Positions 17,178-25,957 of a DNA stretch of 64,000 bases are shown here, in pieces (positions within the stretch are counted from its first letter, which is position 1; every line of letters starts with the position of its first letter). The stretch is taken from the NCBI RefSeq assembly GCF_001293525.1, contig NZ_BBYR01000007.1, positions 62,001 to 126,000 on the forward strand. The letters run 5' to 3'. This stretch comes from Pseudideonella sakaiensis. Lineage in GTDB: Bacteria; Pseudomonadota; Gammaproteobacteria; Burkholderiales; Burkholderiaceae_C. The translations under genes and the position numbers were made by a program. The notes under the pieces are model-generated. The model had not been told where the DNA came from. It did not search any database and worked only from the letters and a program-made list of their open reading frames with translations.

Positions 17178-18383
17178 ATGCCGCCTCGCCTGCTGCGCAC
17201 CGCCTTCGCCGCGGCCGCCGTCGCCGTCGCCGCCACGCTTGCCGCGAGCCCCGCCGCGGCGCAGGACCGCACGATCAAGATCTACGGCTTCGGCGCGAAG
17301 AGCGGCGTGGTGCGCATCTTCGGCCTGAACAGCGAGGCGGCGATGAAGGCCGCGGCCGAGCAGATCAACAAGGCCGGCGGCGTGACGCTGGGCGACGGCA
17401 GCAAGGCGAAACTCGCGATCGAGTACCTCGACGATCGCTGCAACGCGGAGGAGGGCATCAACGCGCTGCGCCGCATCGCGGCCCAGCCCGATGCCTTCGT
17501 CGCGATCGGACCGACCTGCAGCAACGTCGCCGAGCCGGTGTTCGGCATCCTGCAGAAGAAGGCCGGCGACGCGAGCGATTCGGGCCTGCAGTTCCCGCTC
17601 TACACCGACGTGGCGGCCAAGGGCGGCCTGGCCTCGATCTCGCAATGGGCCTTCCGCAACGTGCCGAACGAGTCGGCGATGTACAAGACGCTGTTCGAGT
17701 GGATCCGCGCCACGCGGCCCGAGATCAAGACGATCTGGGGCGGCGTCGAGAAGGACTTCGCGCACAGCAATGCCACCTTCAACGCGATGAAGGGTCATGC
17801 GGAGAAGGCCGGCTACGAGGTCAAGGGCACCAGCGAATGGCTGCTCGCGGACACCAGCTTCTCGACCCAGGTGCGCGAGATGCGCCGCGGCGAGGCCGAC
17901 CTGGTGATGATCTCGGCCCACCCCTTCACCACCTGCGGCGTGCTGAAGGAGATGCAGCGCCAGGGCGTGAAGCCCAAGATGCTCGTCGGCCTGACCAGCT
18001 CGTCCAGCCTCGAGACCCTGCAGGGCTGCGCCGCGCAGGCCGAGGGCATCGTGATCCCGACCAGCTTCGCGCCCGTCACGGCGGAGGCCAAGCGGGCGGC
18101 CGAACTGGTCGGTGCCGCCGGCGCCAGCATGGACCTGCACAACGCCGCCGCGTGGGAGAACGTCTACACGCTGAAGGACCTGATCGAGAAGGCGAAGATC
18201 ATGGGCCGCCCCGACACCGTGCAGGCCGACCGGGCGAAGATGCGCGAGGCGCTGGCCTCGGTGAGGGAGACGACCGGCCTGCTCGGCAAGGTCGGCCGCA
18301 CCGACGACCGCGAGGCGGTCAAGCCCTTCCTGTTCGTGCGCGCCGAGAAGGGCGCCTGGGTGGTGGCGCACAAGCCGAACTGA
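17178..18383 (+). CDS. branched-chain amino acid-type ABC transporter substrate-binding protein
   Basis: A 401-residue periplasmic receptor (LivK-like, type I fold). A Sec signal peptide ends near residue 30 (ASPAAAQ). The mature part starts TIKIYGFGAKSGVVRIFG and shows the two-lobed fold pattern: a conserved VAIGPTCSNVAEPVFGI hinge and CGVLKEMQRQGVKPKML before the second lobe. Three or more Cys in the mature part could make a disulfide. AGGAG is 7 nt before the ATG. It opens a tightly packed operon that runs to about 26.6 kb. Many such receptors in Burkholderiales bind aromatic or other organic acids instead of amino acids; the neighbouring CoA-transferase, dehydrogenase and GST-like genes point that way. 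Confidence 0.88.
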   Translation: MPPRLLRTAFAAAAVAVAATLAASPAAAQDRTIKIYGFGAKSGVVRIFGLNSEAAMKAAAEQINKAGGVTLGDGSKAKLAIEYLDDRCNAEEGINALRRIAAQPDAFVAIGPTCSNVAEPVFGILQKKAGDASDSGLQFPLYTDVAAKGGLASISQWAFRNVPNESAMYKTLFEWIRATRPEIKTIWGGVEKDFAHSNATFNAMKGHAEKAGYEVKGTSEWLLADTSFSTQVREMRRGEADLVMISAHPFTTCGVLKEMQRQGVKPKMLVGLTSSSSLETLQGCAAQAEGIVIPTSFAPVTAEAKRAAELVGAAGASMDLHNAAAWENVYTLKDLIEKAKIMGRPDTVQADRAKMREALASVRETTGLLGKVGRTDDREAVKPFLFVRAEKGAWVVAHKPN

Positions 18384-18455
18384 GTCCCGTCCGCCGATGA
18401 ACCGGTGGTGCGCGCCGCGCGGCGTGCACCGCCTCCGAGGCCGGAGGGCCGCACG

Positions 18456-19340
18456 ATGTCCTGGATCGACGTGATCGACCTCGTCCAGTCGGTGATCGAC
18501 GGCGTGATGTTCGGCACCACCTATGCGCTGATCGGCATCGGCTTCACGCTGATCTTCGGCGTGATGCACAAGATCAACCTGTCCTATGCGGCCGCCTCGG
18601 TGGGCGCGGCCTACCTGAGCCTGCTGGTGGTGCAGGTGGCGCCCACGCCGCTGGTCTACCTCGCCGCGGCGCTGCTCGGCGGCGTGCTGGGCGCGCTGGT
18701 CTACCTGGTGTGCTTCCGCTTCCTGCCGCTGAACCAGCCGCTGGCCACGCTGATGTCGACCGTCGGCATGCTGCTGCTGCTGGAGGAGATCATCGTGCAC
18801 GCCACCGCCGGCATGCCGCAGAACTACCCGGCGCTGTTCACCGGCGCGGTGTTCGACGTCGGCCCCTTCATGCTGCGCGGCGACCTGCTGTTCGTGTTCG
18901 GCCTCGGCTGCGCAGCGATGGTCGGGCTGAAGCTGCTGCTGGAGCGCACCCGGCTCGGGCTGGCGACGCGCGCGGTCGCGCAGCAGCCGGTGGCGGCGCG
19001 GCTGTGCGGCATGGGCGTGGACCGCACCAATGCCGGTACCTTCGTCATCGCCGGGCTGCTCGGCGGCACGGCCGGCGCGATGACCGGCGCGGCGATCGGC
19101 GTGCTGTCGCCGCTGCTGACCCTGCCGCTGACGGTCAAGGGCCTGGTGGTGACCGTGATCGGCGGCCTCGGCAGCGTGCCTGGCGCGATCGTCGCGGGGC
19201 TGATCGTCGGCGGCGTGGAGAACCTGTTCCAGTTCCTGCGCGGCGTCAGCGAGCGCGACATCTACGTGATGCTGATGCTGTTCGCCTTCCTCGTGTTCCG
19301 GCCCGGCGGCCTGTTCGCCGCCCCGGGCGGGCGCGACTGA
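18456..19340 (+). CDS. ABC transporter permease, LivH-type (first copy)
   Basis: A 294-residue inner-membrane permease of the LivH family. Eight to nine hydrophobic helices are seen, with the family pattern GTTYALIGIGFTLIFGVMHKINLSYAA near the start and the cytoplasmic coupling loop TRLGLATRAVAQQPVAARLCGM in the middle (conserved EAA-like segment). The ATG at 18456 has CCGGAGG about 8 nt upstream; an earlier ATG in frame lacks such a site. It pairs with the LivM-type permease 20 bp downstream. A second LivH-type gene is at 21835-22764, so the operon carries two permease pairs. Confidence 0.9.
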   Translation: MSWIDVIDLVQSVIDGVMFGTTYALIGIGFTLIFGVMHKINLSYAAASVGAAYLSLLVVQVAPTPLVYLAAALLGGVLGALVYLVCFRFLPLNQPLATLMSTVGMLLLLEEIIVHATAGMPQNYPALFTGAVFDVGPFMLRGDLLFVFGLGCAAMVGLKLLLERTRLGLATRAVAQQPVAARLCGMGVDRTNAGTFVIAGLLGGTAGAMTGAAIGVLSPLLTLPLTVKGLVVTVIGGLGSVPGAIVAGLIVGGVENLFQFLRGVSERDIYVMLMLFAFLVFRPGGLFAAPGGRD

Positions 19341-19360
19341 ACCCCGCTTCCGGAGATCCC

Positions 19361-20296
19361 ATGGACTTCTACCTGGGCCTCGCGCAGGTGATCGGCGTCC
19401 ACACGCTGCTGGGCCTGTCGGCCTGGTGCGTGCTGCACACGGGCCAGGTCAGCCTCGCGCAGGGCGGCTTCTTCGCGATCGGCGCCTACGCGGCCGGCAT
19501 CGTCACCGCGATGTTCGGCGGCTCGCTGTTCGTCGCGCTGCCGCTGGCGGCGCTGCTCGCCGGTGCGGTGGCGGTGGCCGTCGGCTTCCCGGCGCTGCGC
19601 GTGAAGGGGCTGATGCTGGTCGTCGCGACCACCGCTTTCGCGGAGATCGTGCGGCTGGTCTTCTTCAACTTCAAGTGGCGCGTCGAGGGGCCATCGGGCC
19701 CGGTCGGGCCCGATGGCGGCCTCGGCTTCGGCGGCATCCGCTACTTCCAGACCAACGGCTGGACCGCGTGGGAGGTGCTCGCGCTGATCTGGGCGCTGGT
19801 GGCCGGCGTGATGCTGCTGCTGGCCTGGCTGGACCGCTCGCGCGTCGGCACGCTGTGGCGCGCGGTCGGCGAGGACGAGGTCGCGGCCCAGAGCGCCGGC
19901 ATCGACCTGACGGCGGCCAAGGTCTCGGCCTTCGGCATCGGCGGCGCGATCGCCGGCGTGGCCGGCGGCCTGTTCAGCCACACCACCACCCACATCGAGC
20001 ACGGCAACTTCACCATCCTGCTGGCCACCTTCGCGATCGCCTACCCGATCCTCGGCGGCCTGCGCAGCCTCGCCGGCACGCTGGTCGCGGTGGTCTTCAT
20101 CCAGGGCTTTCTGATCGAAGGCCTGCGCTTCCTCGGTGACTGGCGCAGCCTGCTGTTCGGCGCGCTGATCCTGCTGGTGATGCTGCTGCGGCCGGGCGGC
20201 GTGCTCTCGGCGCCGCTGTGGAAGCCGGCCCACCTGCGCCGTGCGGCGCGTGCCGGTGCCGCCGCGCCGGCCGATGCGGAGGCCCGCCATGCTTGA
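19361..20296 (+). CDS. ABC transporter permease, LivM-type (first copy)
   Basis: A 311-residue inner-membrane permease of the LivM family. It shows the conserved LHTGQVSLAQGGFFAIGAYAAG opening, the LRVKGLMLVVATTAFAEIVRLVFF block and the coupling loop SRVGTLWRAVGEDEVAAQSAGID. About eight helices are present. A CGGAG site precedes the ATG. Its last 8 bp overlap the ATPase gene at 20289, indicating coupled translation of permease and ATPase. The C-terminal 25 residues are Ala/Arg-rich and probably cytoplasmic. Confidence 0.9.
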   Translation: MDFYLGLAQVIGVHTLLGLSAWCVLHTGQVSLAQGGFFAIGAYAAGIVTAMFGGSLFVALPLAALLAGAVAVAVGFPALRVKGLMLVVATTAFAEIVRLVFFNFKWRVEGPSGPVGPDGGLGFGGIRYFQTNGWTAWEVLALIWALVAGVMLLLAWLDRSRVGTLWRAVGEDEVAAQSAGIDLTAAKVSAFGIGGAIAGVAGGLFSHTTTHIEHGNFTILLATFAIAYPILGGLRSLAGTLVAVVFIQGFLIEGLRFLGDWRSLLFGALILLVMLLRPGGVLSAPLWKPAHLRRAARAGAAAPADAEARHA

Positions 20297-21065
20297 GCTC
20301 CAGGGGGTGTCGCGCCATTTCGGTGGCGTGCGGGCAGTCGATGGCCTCGACCTCACGGTGCGGCGCGGCGAGATCCTCGGCCTGATCGGGCCGAACGGCT
20401 CGGGCAAGAGCACCACGGTGAACCTGGTGGCCGGCCTCTACCAGCCCAGCGCCGGCACGCTGCGCTTCGACGGTCGCGACATCGGCACGCTGCCGCCGCA
20501 TCGCCGCGCCGAGCTCGGCATCGCGCGCACCTTCCAGAACATCCGGCTGTTCTCGCAGCTCAGCGTGTGGCAGAACGTCTGGGCCGCCCGCGTGGTGCGC
20601 GAGCGCGGCTGGGACGGCTTCCGTGCGCGCTGGCTGGCCGGTGCCGCACGGGCGCGCGAGGAGATCGAGCAGCTGCTGGCCTTCAGCGGCCTGGCGCACA
20701 AGCGCGACCAGCTGGCCGGCAACCTCGCGTTCGGCGAGCAGCGGCGCCTCGAGCTGGCGCGCGCGGCCGCCTCCGGCGCGCCGCTGCTGCTGCTCGACGA
20801 GCCGGCCGCCGGCATGAACGCCGAGGAGATCGACGAGCTGGACGAGCGCATCCGCCGCCTGCGCGAACAGGGCCGCACCATCCTGCTGATCGAGCACCAC
20901 ATGGAGCTGGTGATGGGCGTGTGCGACCGCGTCGCGGTGCTGAACTTCGGCCGCAAGATCGCCGAAGGCACGCCGGCGCAGGTGCAGGACGACCCCCAGG
21001 TGCGGGCCGCCTACCTCGGCAGCGAGGACGGCGACGCGCTGATGGACGCGGCGCTGGCCGCCTGA
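20289..21065 (+). CDS. ABC transporter ATP-binding protein, LivG-type
   Basis: A 258-residue ATPase that powers the LIV-type importer. Walker A (GPNGSGKSTT, about residues 35-44), the ABC signature region (LAFGEQRRLELARA, the LivG variant in which the canonical LSGG is changed), Walker B with catalytic Glu (LLLLDEPAAGMN) and the switch His (IEHHMELVM) are all present. The helical insert RTFQNIRLFSQLSVWQNV is typical for LivG. It overlaps the preceding permease gene by 8 bp and is followed 28 bp later by the partner ATPase. Confidence 0.93.
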   Translation: MLELQGVSRHFGGVRAVDGLDLTVRRGEILGLIGPNGSGKSTTVNLVAGLYQPSAGTLRFDGRDIGTLPPHRRAELGIARTFQNIRLFSQLSVWQNVWAARVVRERGWDGFRARWLAGAARAREEIEQLLAFSGLAHKRDQLAGNLAFGEQRRLELARAAASGAPLLLLDEPAAGMNAEEIDELDERIRRLREQGRTILLIEHHMELVMGVCDRVAVLNFGRKIAEGTPAQVQDDPQVRAAYLGSEDGDALMDAALAA

Positions 21066-21093
21066 GCCGCGCTGCGCGCGACGAGGAACCCCG

Positions 21094-21810
21094 ATGCTGG
21101 AAATCAAGGATCTCGCGACCGCCTACGGCAAGATCGAGGCGCTCAAGGGTGTCGGCCTGTCGGCCCGGTCCGGTGAGGTGACCTGCCTGCTGGGGCCGAA
21201 CGGCGCCGGCAAGACCACGCTGATGATGACGCTGGCGGGCATCCTGCGGCCGCAGCGCGGTTCGGTGCGGCTGGACGGCGAGGAACTGGTCGGCCGCTCG
21301 CCGGCCGAGATCGTCGCGCGCGGCCTCGCGCTGGTGCCGGAGAACCGGCTCGTGTTCCCGGCGCTGACAGTGCGCGAGAACCTGCAGGCCGGCGCCTTCC
21401 GGCGCAGCGACCGCGCCGGCATCCGCAGCGACATCGAGCGCATGCTGGACCGCTTCCCGCGGCTGCGCGAGCGGATCGGCCAGCTCGCGGGCACGCTGTC
21501 CGGCGGCGAGCAGCAGATGCTCGCGGTGGCGCGCGCCCTGATGTCGCGGCCGCGGCTGCTGCTGATGGACGAGCCGTCGGTGGGCCTGGCGCCCAAGGTG
21601 GTGGCCGAGATCTTCGGCATCGTCCGCCAGCTCCATGCCGAGGGCACGACGATCTTCCTGGTCGAGCAGAACGCCCGCATGGCGCTGCAGGTGGCGCAGC
21701 ACTTCTACCTGATGGAACAGGGCCGGGTCAGCTTCTCCGGCACGCCCGGCGAGCTGGCCGAGGACGACGTGGTGCAGCGGGCCTACCTGGGCCAGCGCCG
21801 CGCCGCCTGA
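21094..21810 (+). CDS. ABC transporter ATP-binding protein, LivF-type
   Basis: A 238-residue second ATPase of the importer, expected to form a heterodimer with the LivG-type protein. Walker A (GPNGAGKTTL), the LivF-type LVPENRLVFPALTVRENL segment, the full signature LSGGEQQMLAVARAL, Walker B (LLLMDEPSVGLAP) and the VEQNARMAL switch region are visible. Length is normal. There is only one ATPase pair in the operon for two permease pairs. Confidence 0.93.
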   Translation: MLEIKDLATAYGKIEALKGVGLSARSGEVTCLLGPNGAGKTTLMMTLAGILRPQRGSVRLDGEELVGRSPAEIVARGLALVPENRLVFPALTVRENLQAGAFRRSDRAGIRSDIERMLDRFPRLRERIGQLAGTLSGGEQQMLAVARALMSRPRLLLMDEPSVGLAPKVVAEIFGIVRQLHAEGTTIFLVEQNARMALQVAQHFYLMEQGRVSFSGTPGELAEDDVVQRAYLGQRRAA

Positions 21811-21834
21811 GCCGGACCCGCGACGCGGCCCGCC

Positions 21835-22764
21835 GTGCCCGAGTTCCTGCAGCGCACGCTGGACGGCCTGCTCGAGGCCGGGCCCTACGCCCTGGTCGGC
21901 CTCGGCCTGACGCTGGGCTTCGGCACGCTGCGCCGCGTCAACCTCGCCTACGGTGCCGGCGCGATGCTCGGCGCCTACGTCGCGTCCTGGCTGTACGTGC
22001 GGCAAGGGGTCCCGGTGGCGGCCGCGCTGGCGGCGCTGGTGCTCGTGACGGCGCTGGCCGGGCTCTACGTCGAGCTGCTGTGCTTCGCCGGCGGGCGGCG
22101 GCCGCCCGGGTCGGCCACGCGCGGCGTCACCCCCGGCCTCGGTGCCGACGGCCGCGAGGTGGTCGCGCTGGCCGCCAGCTTCGCGGTCTGGATGCAGCTG
22201 GAACAGCTCGCGGTCTTGCTGCTGCCGCGCCACCTCAACCCGCTGCCCGCGCTGGCCGTGACCGGTGAGTGGGCGCTGGGCCCCTTCTTCCTGCGGCCCG
22301 ACCGCCTGCTGCAGTGGGGGCTGGCACTCGCGCTGGCCGGCGCGATCGGCTGGGCGCTGCAACACACCCGCGGCGGGCTGGCCTGGCGTGCGGTGTCGGA
22401 CCAGCACGCCGCCGCCCACCTGGTCGGTCTGGCCGTGCCGCGGCTGCAGCGCATCGCCTTCGTCGCCAGCTGTGCGCTCGGTGGGCTGGCCGCCGCGGCG
22501 GTGCTCGCGCTCGAGGGCCAGGTCACGCCGATGTTCGGCATGTGGATGCTGGTGAAGGGCCTGGTCGCCGCGATGATCGGTGGCCTCGGCTCGGTGCGCG
22601 GCCTGCTGGCGGGGGCGGCCGTGCTCGGCGTGGTCGAGGCGCACGCCCAGGCGGCCTTCGGCGCGCTCGGGCGCGACGCCACGGCCTGGGCACTGCTGCT
22701 GGCGGTGCTCGTCTGGCGTGGCAGCCGGCGCAGCGTGCCGTCGGCGGGGCTCGCCCATGCGTGA
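21835..22764 (+). CDS. ABC transporter permease, LivH-type (second copy)
   Basis: A 309-residue LivH-family permease starting with GTG. It contains GPYALVGLGLTLGFGTLRRVNLAYGAGAM near the start, a more divergent, Gly/Pro/Arg-rich loop at residues 82-105, and the coupling loop TRGGLAWRAVSDQHAAAHLVGLAV. It is clearly a different protein from the first LivH copy, not a recent duplicate. Its last 8 bp overlap the following LivM-type gene. It may let the transporter handle a second substrate or form a hetero-oligomeric pore. Confidence 0.86.
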   Translation: MPEFLQRTLDGLLEAGPYALVGLGLTLGFGTLRRVNLAYGAGAMLGAYVASWLYVRQGVPVAAALAALVLVTALAGLYVELLCFAGGRRPPGSATRGVTPGLGADGREVVALAASFAVWMQLEQLAVLLLPRHLNPLPALAVTGEWALGPFFLRPDRLLQWGLALALAGAIGWALQHTRGGLAWRAVSDQHAAAHLVGLAVPRLQRIAFVASCALGGLAAAAVLALEGQVTPMFGMWMLVKGLVAAMIGGLGSVRGLLAGAAVLGVVEAHAQAAFGALGRDATAWALLLAVLVWRGSRRSVPSAGLAHA

Positions 22765-23707
22765 CGTGCTCTGCACCACCGACTCCGGGCTCGGCCTCGC
22801 CACCGACCTGGTGATCCTGTCGCTGCTGGCCCTGTCGGCCTGGCTGGTACTGCGCACCGGGCGCGTCTCGCTGGGCCAGCAGGCGCCGTTCGCGCTCGGC
22901 GCCTATGCGGCCGGGCTGGCCACCGCCGTCGCGCACTGGCCGCTGCTGCCGGCGCTGCTGCTGGGCGCGGCCACTGGCGGGCTCGGCGGCGCGCTCGTGG
23001 CGCTGCCGACGCTGCGGCTGTCGGGCCTGCACTACGCGGTGGCCACGCTGGCCTTCGCCGAACTGCTGCGGCTGGGCCTCGCGGCCTGGCACTTCCAGGT
23101 GCGCGAGGCCGACGGGACCTGGGTCGGCCCGGCCGGGGTCGACGGCTTCCGCGACATCCGCTGGCTGCTCGAGCACCAGGTCACGCCGGAGCAGTACCTC
23201 GTGTTCGCGGCGTCGGCGCTGCTGCTGGTGCTCGCCGGGCTGGTCGCGCTCGGACGCACGCGGCTGGGCATGGCGCTGCAGGCCGTCGGCCTGGACGACA
23301 CGCTCGCGGCCGCCGGCGGCCTGCCGGTGCACCGGCTGCGGGTGCTGGCGGCGGCGCTGGCCGGTGCGGTCGCCGCGCTCGGCGGCGGCCTCTACGCGCA
23401 CCGCGTCACCTTCATCGACCCGGCCGTGTTCGACCCGATGCTGGGCGTGCATGCGGTGGGCTACGCCTTGATCGGCGGGCTCGCCACCGTGGCCGGGCCG
23501 CTGCTGGGCGCCTCCATCGACCTGGGCCTGCTGGAGGCCTCGCGCCTGTTCGAGGGCTGGCGCATGGTCGTGTTCGGCGGGCTGGTCGCGCTGTTCCTGC
23601 GCTGGCGCCCGCGTGGCCTGCTCGACGAGGCTGCCGTCGCCCGGCTGGCCGCCGGCTGGCGCCGCCGGCGCCCGCCCGATGCGGCCGCGGCGGTGCGGCC
23701 CGCCTGA
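22757..23707 (+). CDS. ABC transporter permease, LivM-type (second copy)
   Basis: A 316-residue LivM-family permease. The LRTGRVSLGQQAPFALGAYAAGL opening, the LRLSGLHYAVATLAFAELLRLGL block and the coupling loop TRLGMALQAVGLDDTLAAAGGL mark the family, and eight or so helices are seen. The start ATG lies inside the end of the second LivH gene. The Arg-rich C-terminus is cytoplasmic. With the previous gene it forms the second permease pair of the operon. Confidence 0.88.
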   Translation: MRDVLCTTDSGLGLATDLVILSLLALSAWLVLRTGRVSLGQQAPFALGAYAAGLATAVAHWPLLPALLLGAATGGLGGALVALPTLRLSGLHYAVATLAFAELLRLGLAAWHFQVREADGTWVGPAGVDGFRDIRWLLEHQVTPEQYLVFAASALLLVLAGLVALGRTRLGMALQAVGLDDTLAAAGGLPVHRLRVLAAALAGAVAALGGGLYAHRVTFIDPAVFDPMLGVHAVGYALIGGLATVAGPLLGASIDLGLLEASRLFEGWRMVVFGGLVALFLRWRPRGLLDEAAVARLAAGWRRRRPPDAAAAVRPA

Positions 23708-23789
23708 ACCCTCCGCGTCCCGTGCCGCCTGCCGGCCTCACCACCCGACGACCCGCTTGTACTTCTTCGACACCCCCTCCGAGAACCGC

Positions 23790-24548
23790 ATGCCCACCCA
23801 CGACCTGCTGTCCCAGCGCACCATCGTCATCACCGGCGCCGCCACCGGCATCGGCCAGGCCTTTGCCCTCGGCTGTGCCGCCCAGGGCGCGAACGTCGTC
23901 GCCGCCGACATGAACCCCGCCGACGAAACCGTCGCCGCGATCGAGGCGGCCGGCGGCCAGGCCCTGGCGGTGCGCGTCGACGTGTCCGACGACGCGTCCT
24001 GCCGGGCCATGGCGGAGGCGGCGCTCGCGCGCTTCGGCCGCATCGACGGCCTGGTGAACAACGCCGCCTACTTCCGCGAGGTGAAGCTGACCCCCTTCGA
24101 GGAGCTGGACCCGGGCCAGTGGGAGCGCATCTTCGCCGTCAATGTGAAGGGCGTCTGGCAGTGCTGCAAGGCGGTGATGCCGGCGCTGCGCGAGCGCGGC
24201 GGCGGCTCGATCGTGAACATCGCCTCGGTCGTCGCGGTGGCCGGCCAGCCGGGCTACCTGCACTACGTGGCGACCAAGGGCGCGGTGCTGGCGATGACCA
24301 AGGGCCTCGCCAAGGAGTGCGGCGCGGCCGGCGTGCGGGTCAACGTGATCGCGCCGGGCTTCGTGATCACCGACGCCACCCGCAACCGCCCGGTGGAGTG
24401 GCAGCAGAGCTTCCTGAAGGCGCGCGCGATCTCGCGCGAGCAGCGCCCGGACGACCTGGTGGGCACCGCGCTCTACCTGCTGTCCGACCTGGCCGGCTTC
24501 GTGTCCGGCCAGACGATCGTGGTCGATGGCGGCCACATCATGTACTGA
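23790..24548 (+). CDS. short-chain dehydrogenase/reductase (SDR)
   Basis: A 252-residue classical SDR oxidoreductase. The NAD(P)-binding TGAATGIG motif (about residues 15-22), an acidic residue in AADMNP that suggests NAD preference, the NNAAYF motif, the catalytic Ser in NIASVVAV and the YVATK active site (Tyr and Lys) are present, with the C-terminal SGQTIVVDGGH block. It follows the transporter genes by 82 bp and precedes a GST-like gene by 16 bp. The substrate is unknown but probably derives from the imported compound. Confidence 0.9.
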   Translation: MPTHDLLSQRTIVITGAATGIGQAFALGCAAQGANVVAADMNPADETVAAIEAAGGQALAVRVDVSDDASCRAMAEAALARFGRIDGLVNNAAYFREVKLTPFEELDPGQWERIFAVNVKGVWQCCKAVMPALRERGGGSIVNIASVVAVAGQPGYLHYVATKGAVLAMTKGLAKECGAAGVRVNVIAPGFVITDATRNRPVEWQQSFLKARAISREQRPDDLVGTALYLLSDLAGFVSGQTIVVDGGHIMY

Positions 24549-24564
24549 CCCGCGGAGCCTCCCC

Positions 24565-25485
24565 GTGCACGAGATCATCCTCCACCACTATCCGTTCTCG
24601 ACCTTCTCCGAGAAGGTCCGCGTCGCGCTCGGCCGCAAGGGCCTGGCCTGGCGCTCGGTCGAGATCGCCGGCCTGCCGCCGCGGCCGCTGCTCACCCCGC
24701 TGACGGGCGGCTACCGGCGCGCACCGGTGCTGCAGATCGGTGCCGACATCTACTGCGACACCCACTGCATCCTGCCGGCGCTGGAGGCGCTGCAACCGCA
24801 GCCCAGCCTCTACCCGCCGGGCAGCGAGGGCGTGGCCGAGGGGCTGGGCTTCGCGTGGGAGCGCCAGCTGTGGATCCCCAGCATCGGCGTGCTGGTGCAC
24901 TACATCGGCGAGCACATCCCGCCGGAGTTCCTGAAGGACCGCAAGGAGGGCTACCTCTACGTCGACATCTCGAAGGAGGCGATGGCGCCGCAGTTCGCGC
25001 AGCACGTGCAGGCGCTGCGCGCGCAGGTGGCGTGGCTCGCGCAGGCGCTCGCCGCCCGGCCTTTCCTGTTCGGCGACGAGGCAAGTGCGGCGGACCTGGC
25101 CTGCTGGCAGACCCTCTACCTGCTGCGCAAGAACTGCCCGCCGGAGGTCGACGCGCTGCTCGGCCTCGAGCCGCTGCGCCCCTGGTACGAGCGCATTGCC
25201 GCCTTCGGCCACGGCCAGCCGACGCCGATGAGCGCCGAGGAAGCCTTCGCGGTCGCGCGGGCCGCGGTGCCGCGGCCGGTGGACGCCGGTGCCGGCAGCG
25301 GCGAGGACGGCTGGGTACCGGGCGCCAGGGTCGTCGTCACGCCGGACGACAACGCGCGCGTGCCGGTCGAGGGCCGCCTCGTCGCGATCGACGCCACCCG
25401 CGTGACCCTCCACCGGCACGACCCCGAGGCCGGCGACCTGCACCTCCACTTCCCGCGGCTCGGCTTCGAGCTGCGCGCGGCCTGA
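24565..25485 (+). CDS. glutathione S-transferase-like protein with an extra C-terminal domain
   Basis: A 306-residue GST-superfamily protein. The thioredoxin-like N domain starts HEIILHHYPFSTFSEKVRVALG with a Ser-rich active-site loop (FSTFS), followed by YRRAPVLQIGADIYCDTHCI. The helical C domain contains the FLFGDEASAADLACW motif (N-capping box). Beyond residue 235 there is an unusual ~70-residue tail of predicted beta strands (VVVTPDDNARVPVEGRL, then LVAIDATRVTLHRHD). Usual GSTs stop near 220 residues. The GTG start at 24565 has CGGAG 8 nt upstream. Likely role: glutathione-dependent step in breakdown of the transported compound; not proven. Confidence 0.82.
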   Translation: MHEIILHHYPFSTFSEKVRVALGRKGLAWRSVEIAGLPPRPLLTPLTGGYRRAPVLQIGADIYCDTHCILPALEALQPQPSLYPPGSEGVAEGLGFAWERQLWIPSIGVLVHYIGEHIPPEFLKDRKEGYLYVDISKEAMAPQFAQHVQALRAQVAWLAQALAARPFLFGDEASAADLACWQTLYLLRKNCPPEVDALLGLEPLRPWYERIAAFGHGQPTPMSAEEAFAVARAAVPRPVDAGAGSGEDGWVPGARVVVTPDDNARVPVEGRLVAIDATRVTLHRHDPEAGDLHLHFPRLGFELRAA

Positions 25486-25520
25486 ACAGCGCCGCCACTC
25501 CCCTCTTTCCGGAGACACCG

Positions 25521-25937
25521 ATGACCACGCTGGAAGCCAACAAGCAGCTCTGCCGCGACTACTTCAGCGCCTTCCTGGCGCGCGACACCGCATGGATGGC
25601 GCGCCACATCGCCCCCGATTTCGTGCGCCACGACCCGGGCCTGCCCTTCGAGGTGCGCGGTCCGCAGGGGGTGGCGCAGCTGCACGATGCGCTGCTGCCG
25701 GCCTTCCCCGACATGGTGCTGCCGCTGGAGGACTTCGTCGCCGAAGGCGAGAAGGTGCTCGTGCGGCTGCGCGTGCAGGCCACCCACACGGGGCCTTTCG
25801 GCGACCTCGCCGCCACCGGGCGGCGCATCGACATCGGCGTGCTGGACCTGTTCCAGATCCGCGACGGCGTGCTGGTCGAGCACTGGGCGCTGCTGGACAA
25901 CCTCGGGATGCTGAAGCAGCTCGGGGCCATCGCCTGA
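25521..25937 (+). CDS. SnoaL-like (NTF2-fold) protein, ester-cyclase type
   Basis: A 138-residue protein with the SnoaL/ester-cyclase pattern: FSAFLARDTAWMARHIAPDFVRHDPG near the start, the PDMVLPLEDFVAEGEKVLVRL middle, and DLFQIRDGVLVEHWALLDNLGML at the end with His and Asp residues that line the cone-shaped pocket. NTF2-fold proteins of this type isomerise or bind small polyketide- or acid-like molecules. CCGGAG lies before the ATG. It sits between two GST-like genes in the same operon. Confidence 0.82.
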   Translation: MTTLEANKQLCRDYFSAFLARDTAWMARHIAPDFVRHDPGLPFEVRGPQGVAQLHDALLPAFPDMVLPLEDFVAEGEKVLVRLRVQATHTGPFGDLAATGRRIDIGVLDLFQIRDGVLVEHWALLDNLGMLKQLGAIA

Positions 25938-25957
25938 ACACGCGACGGAGACGACCC

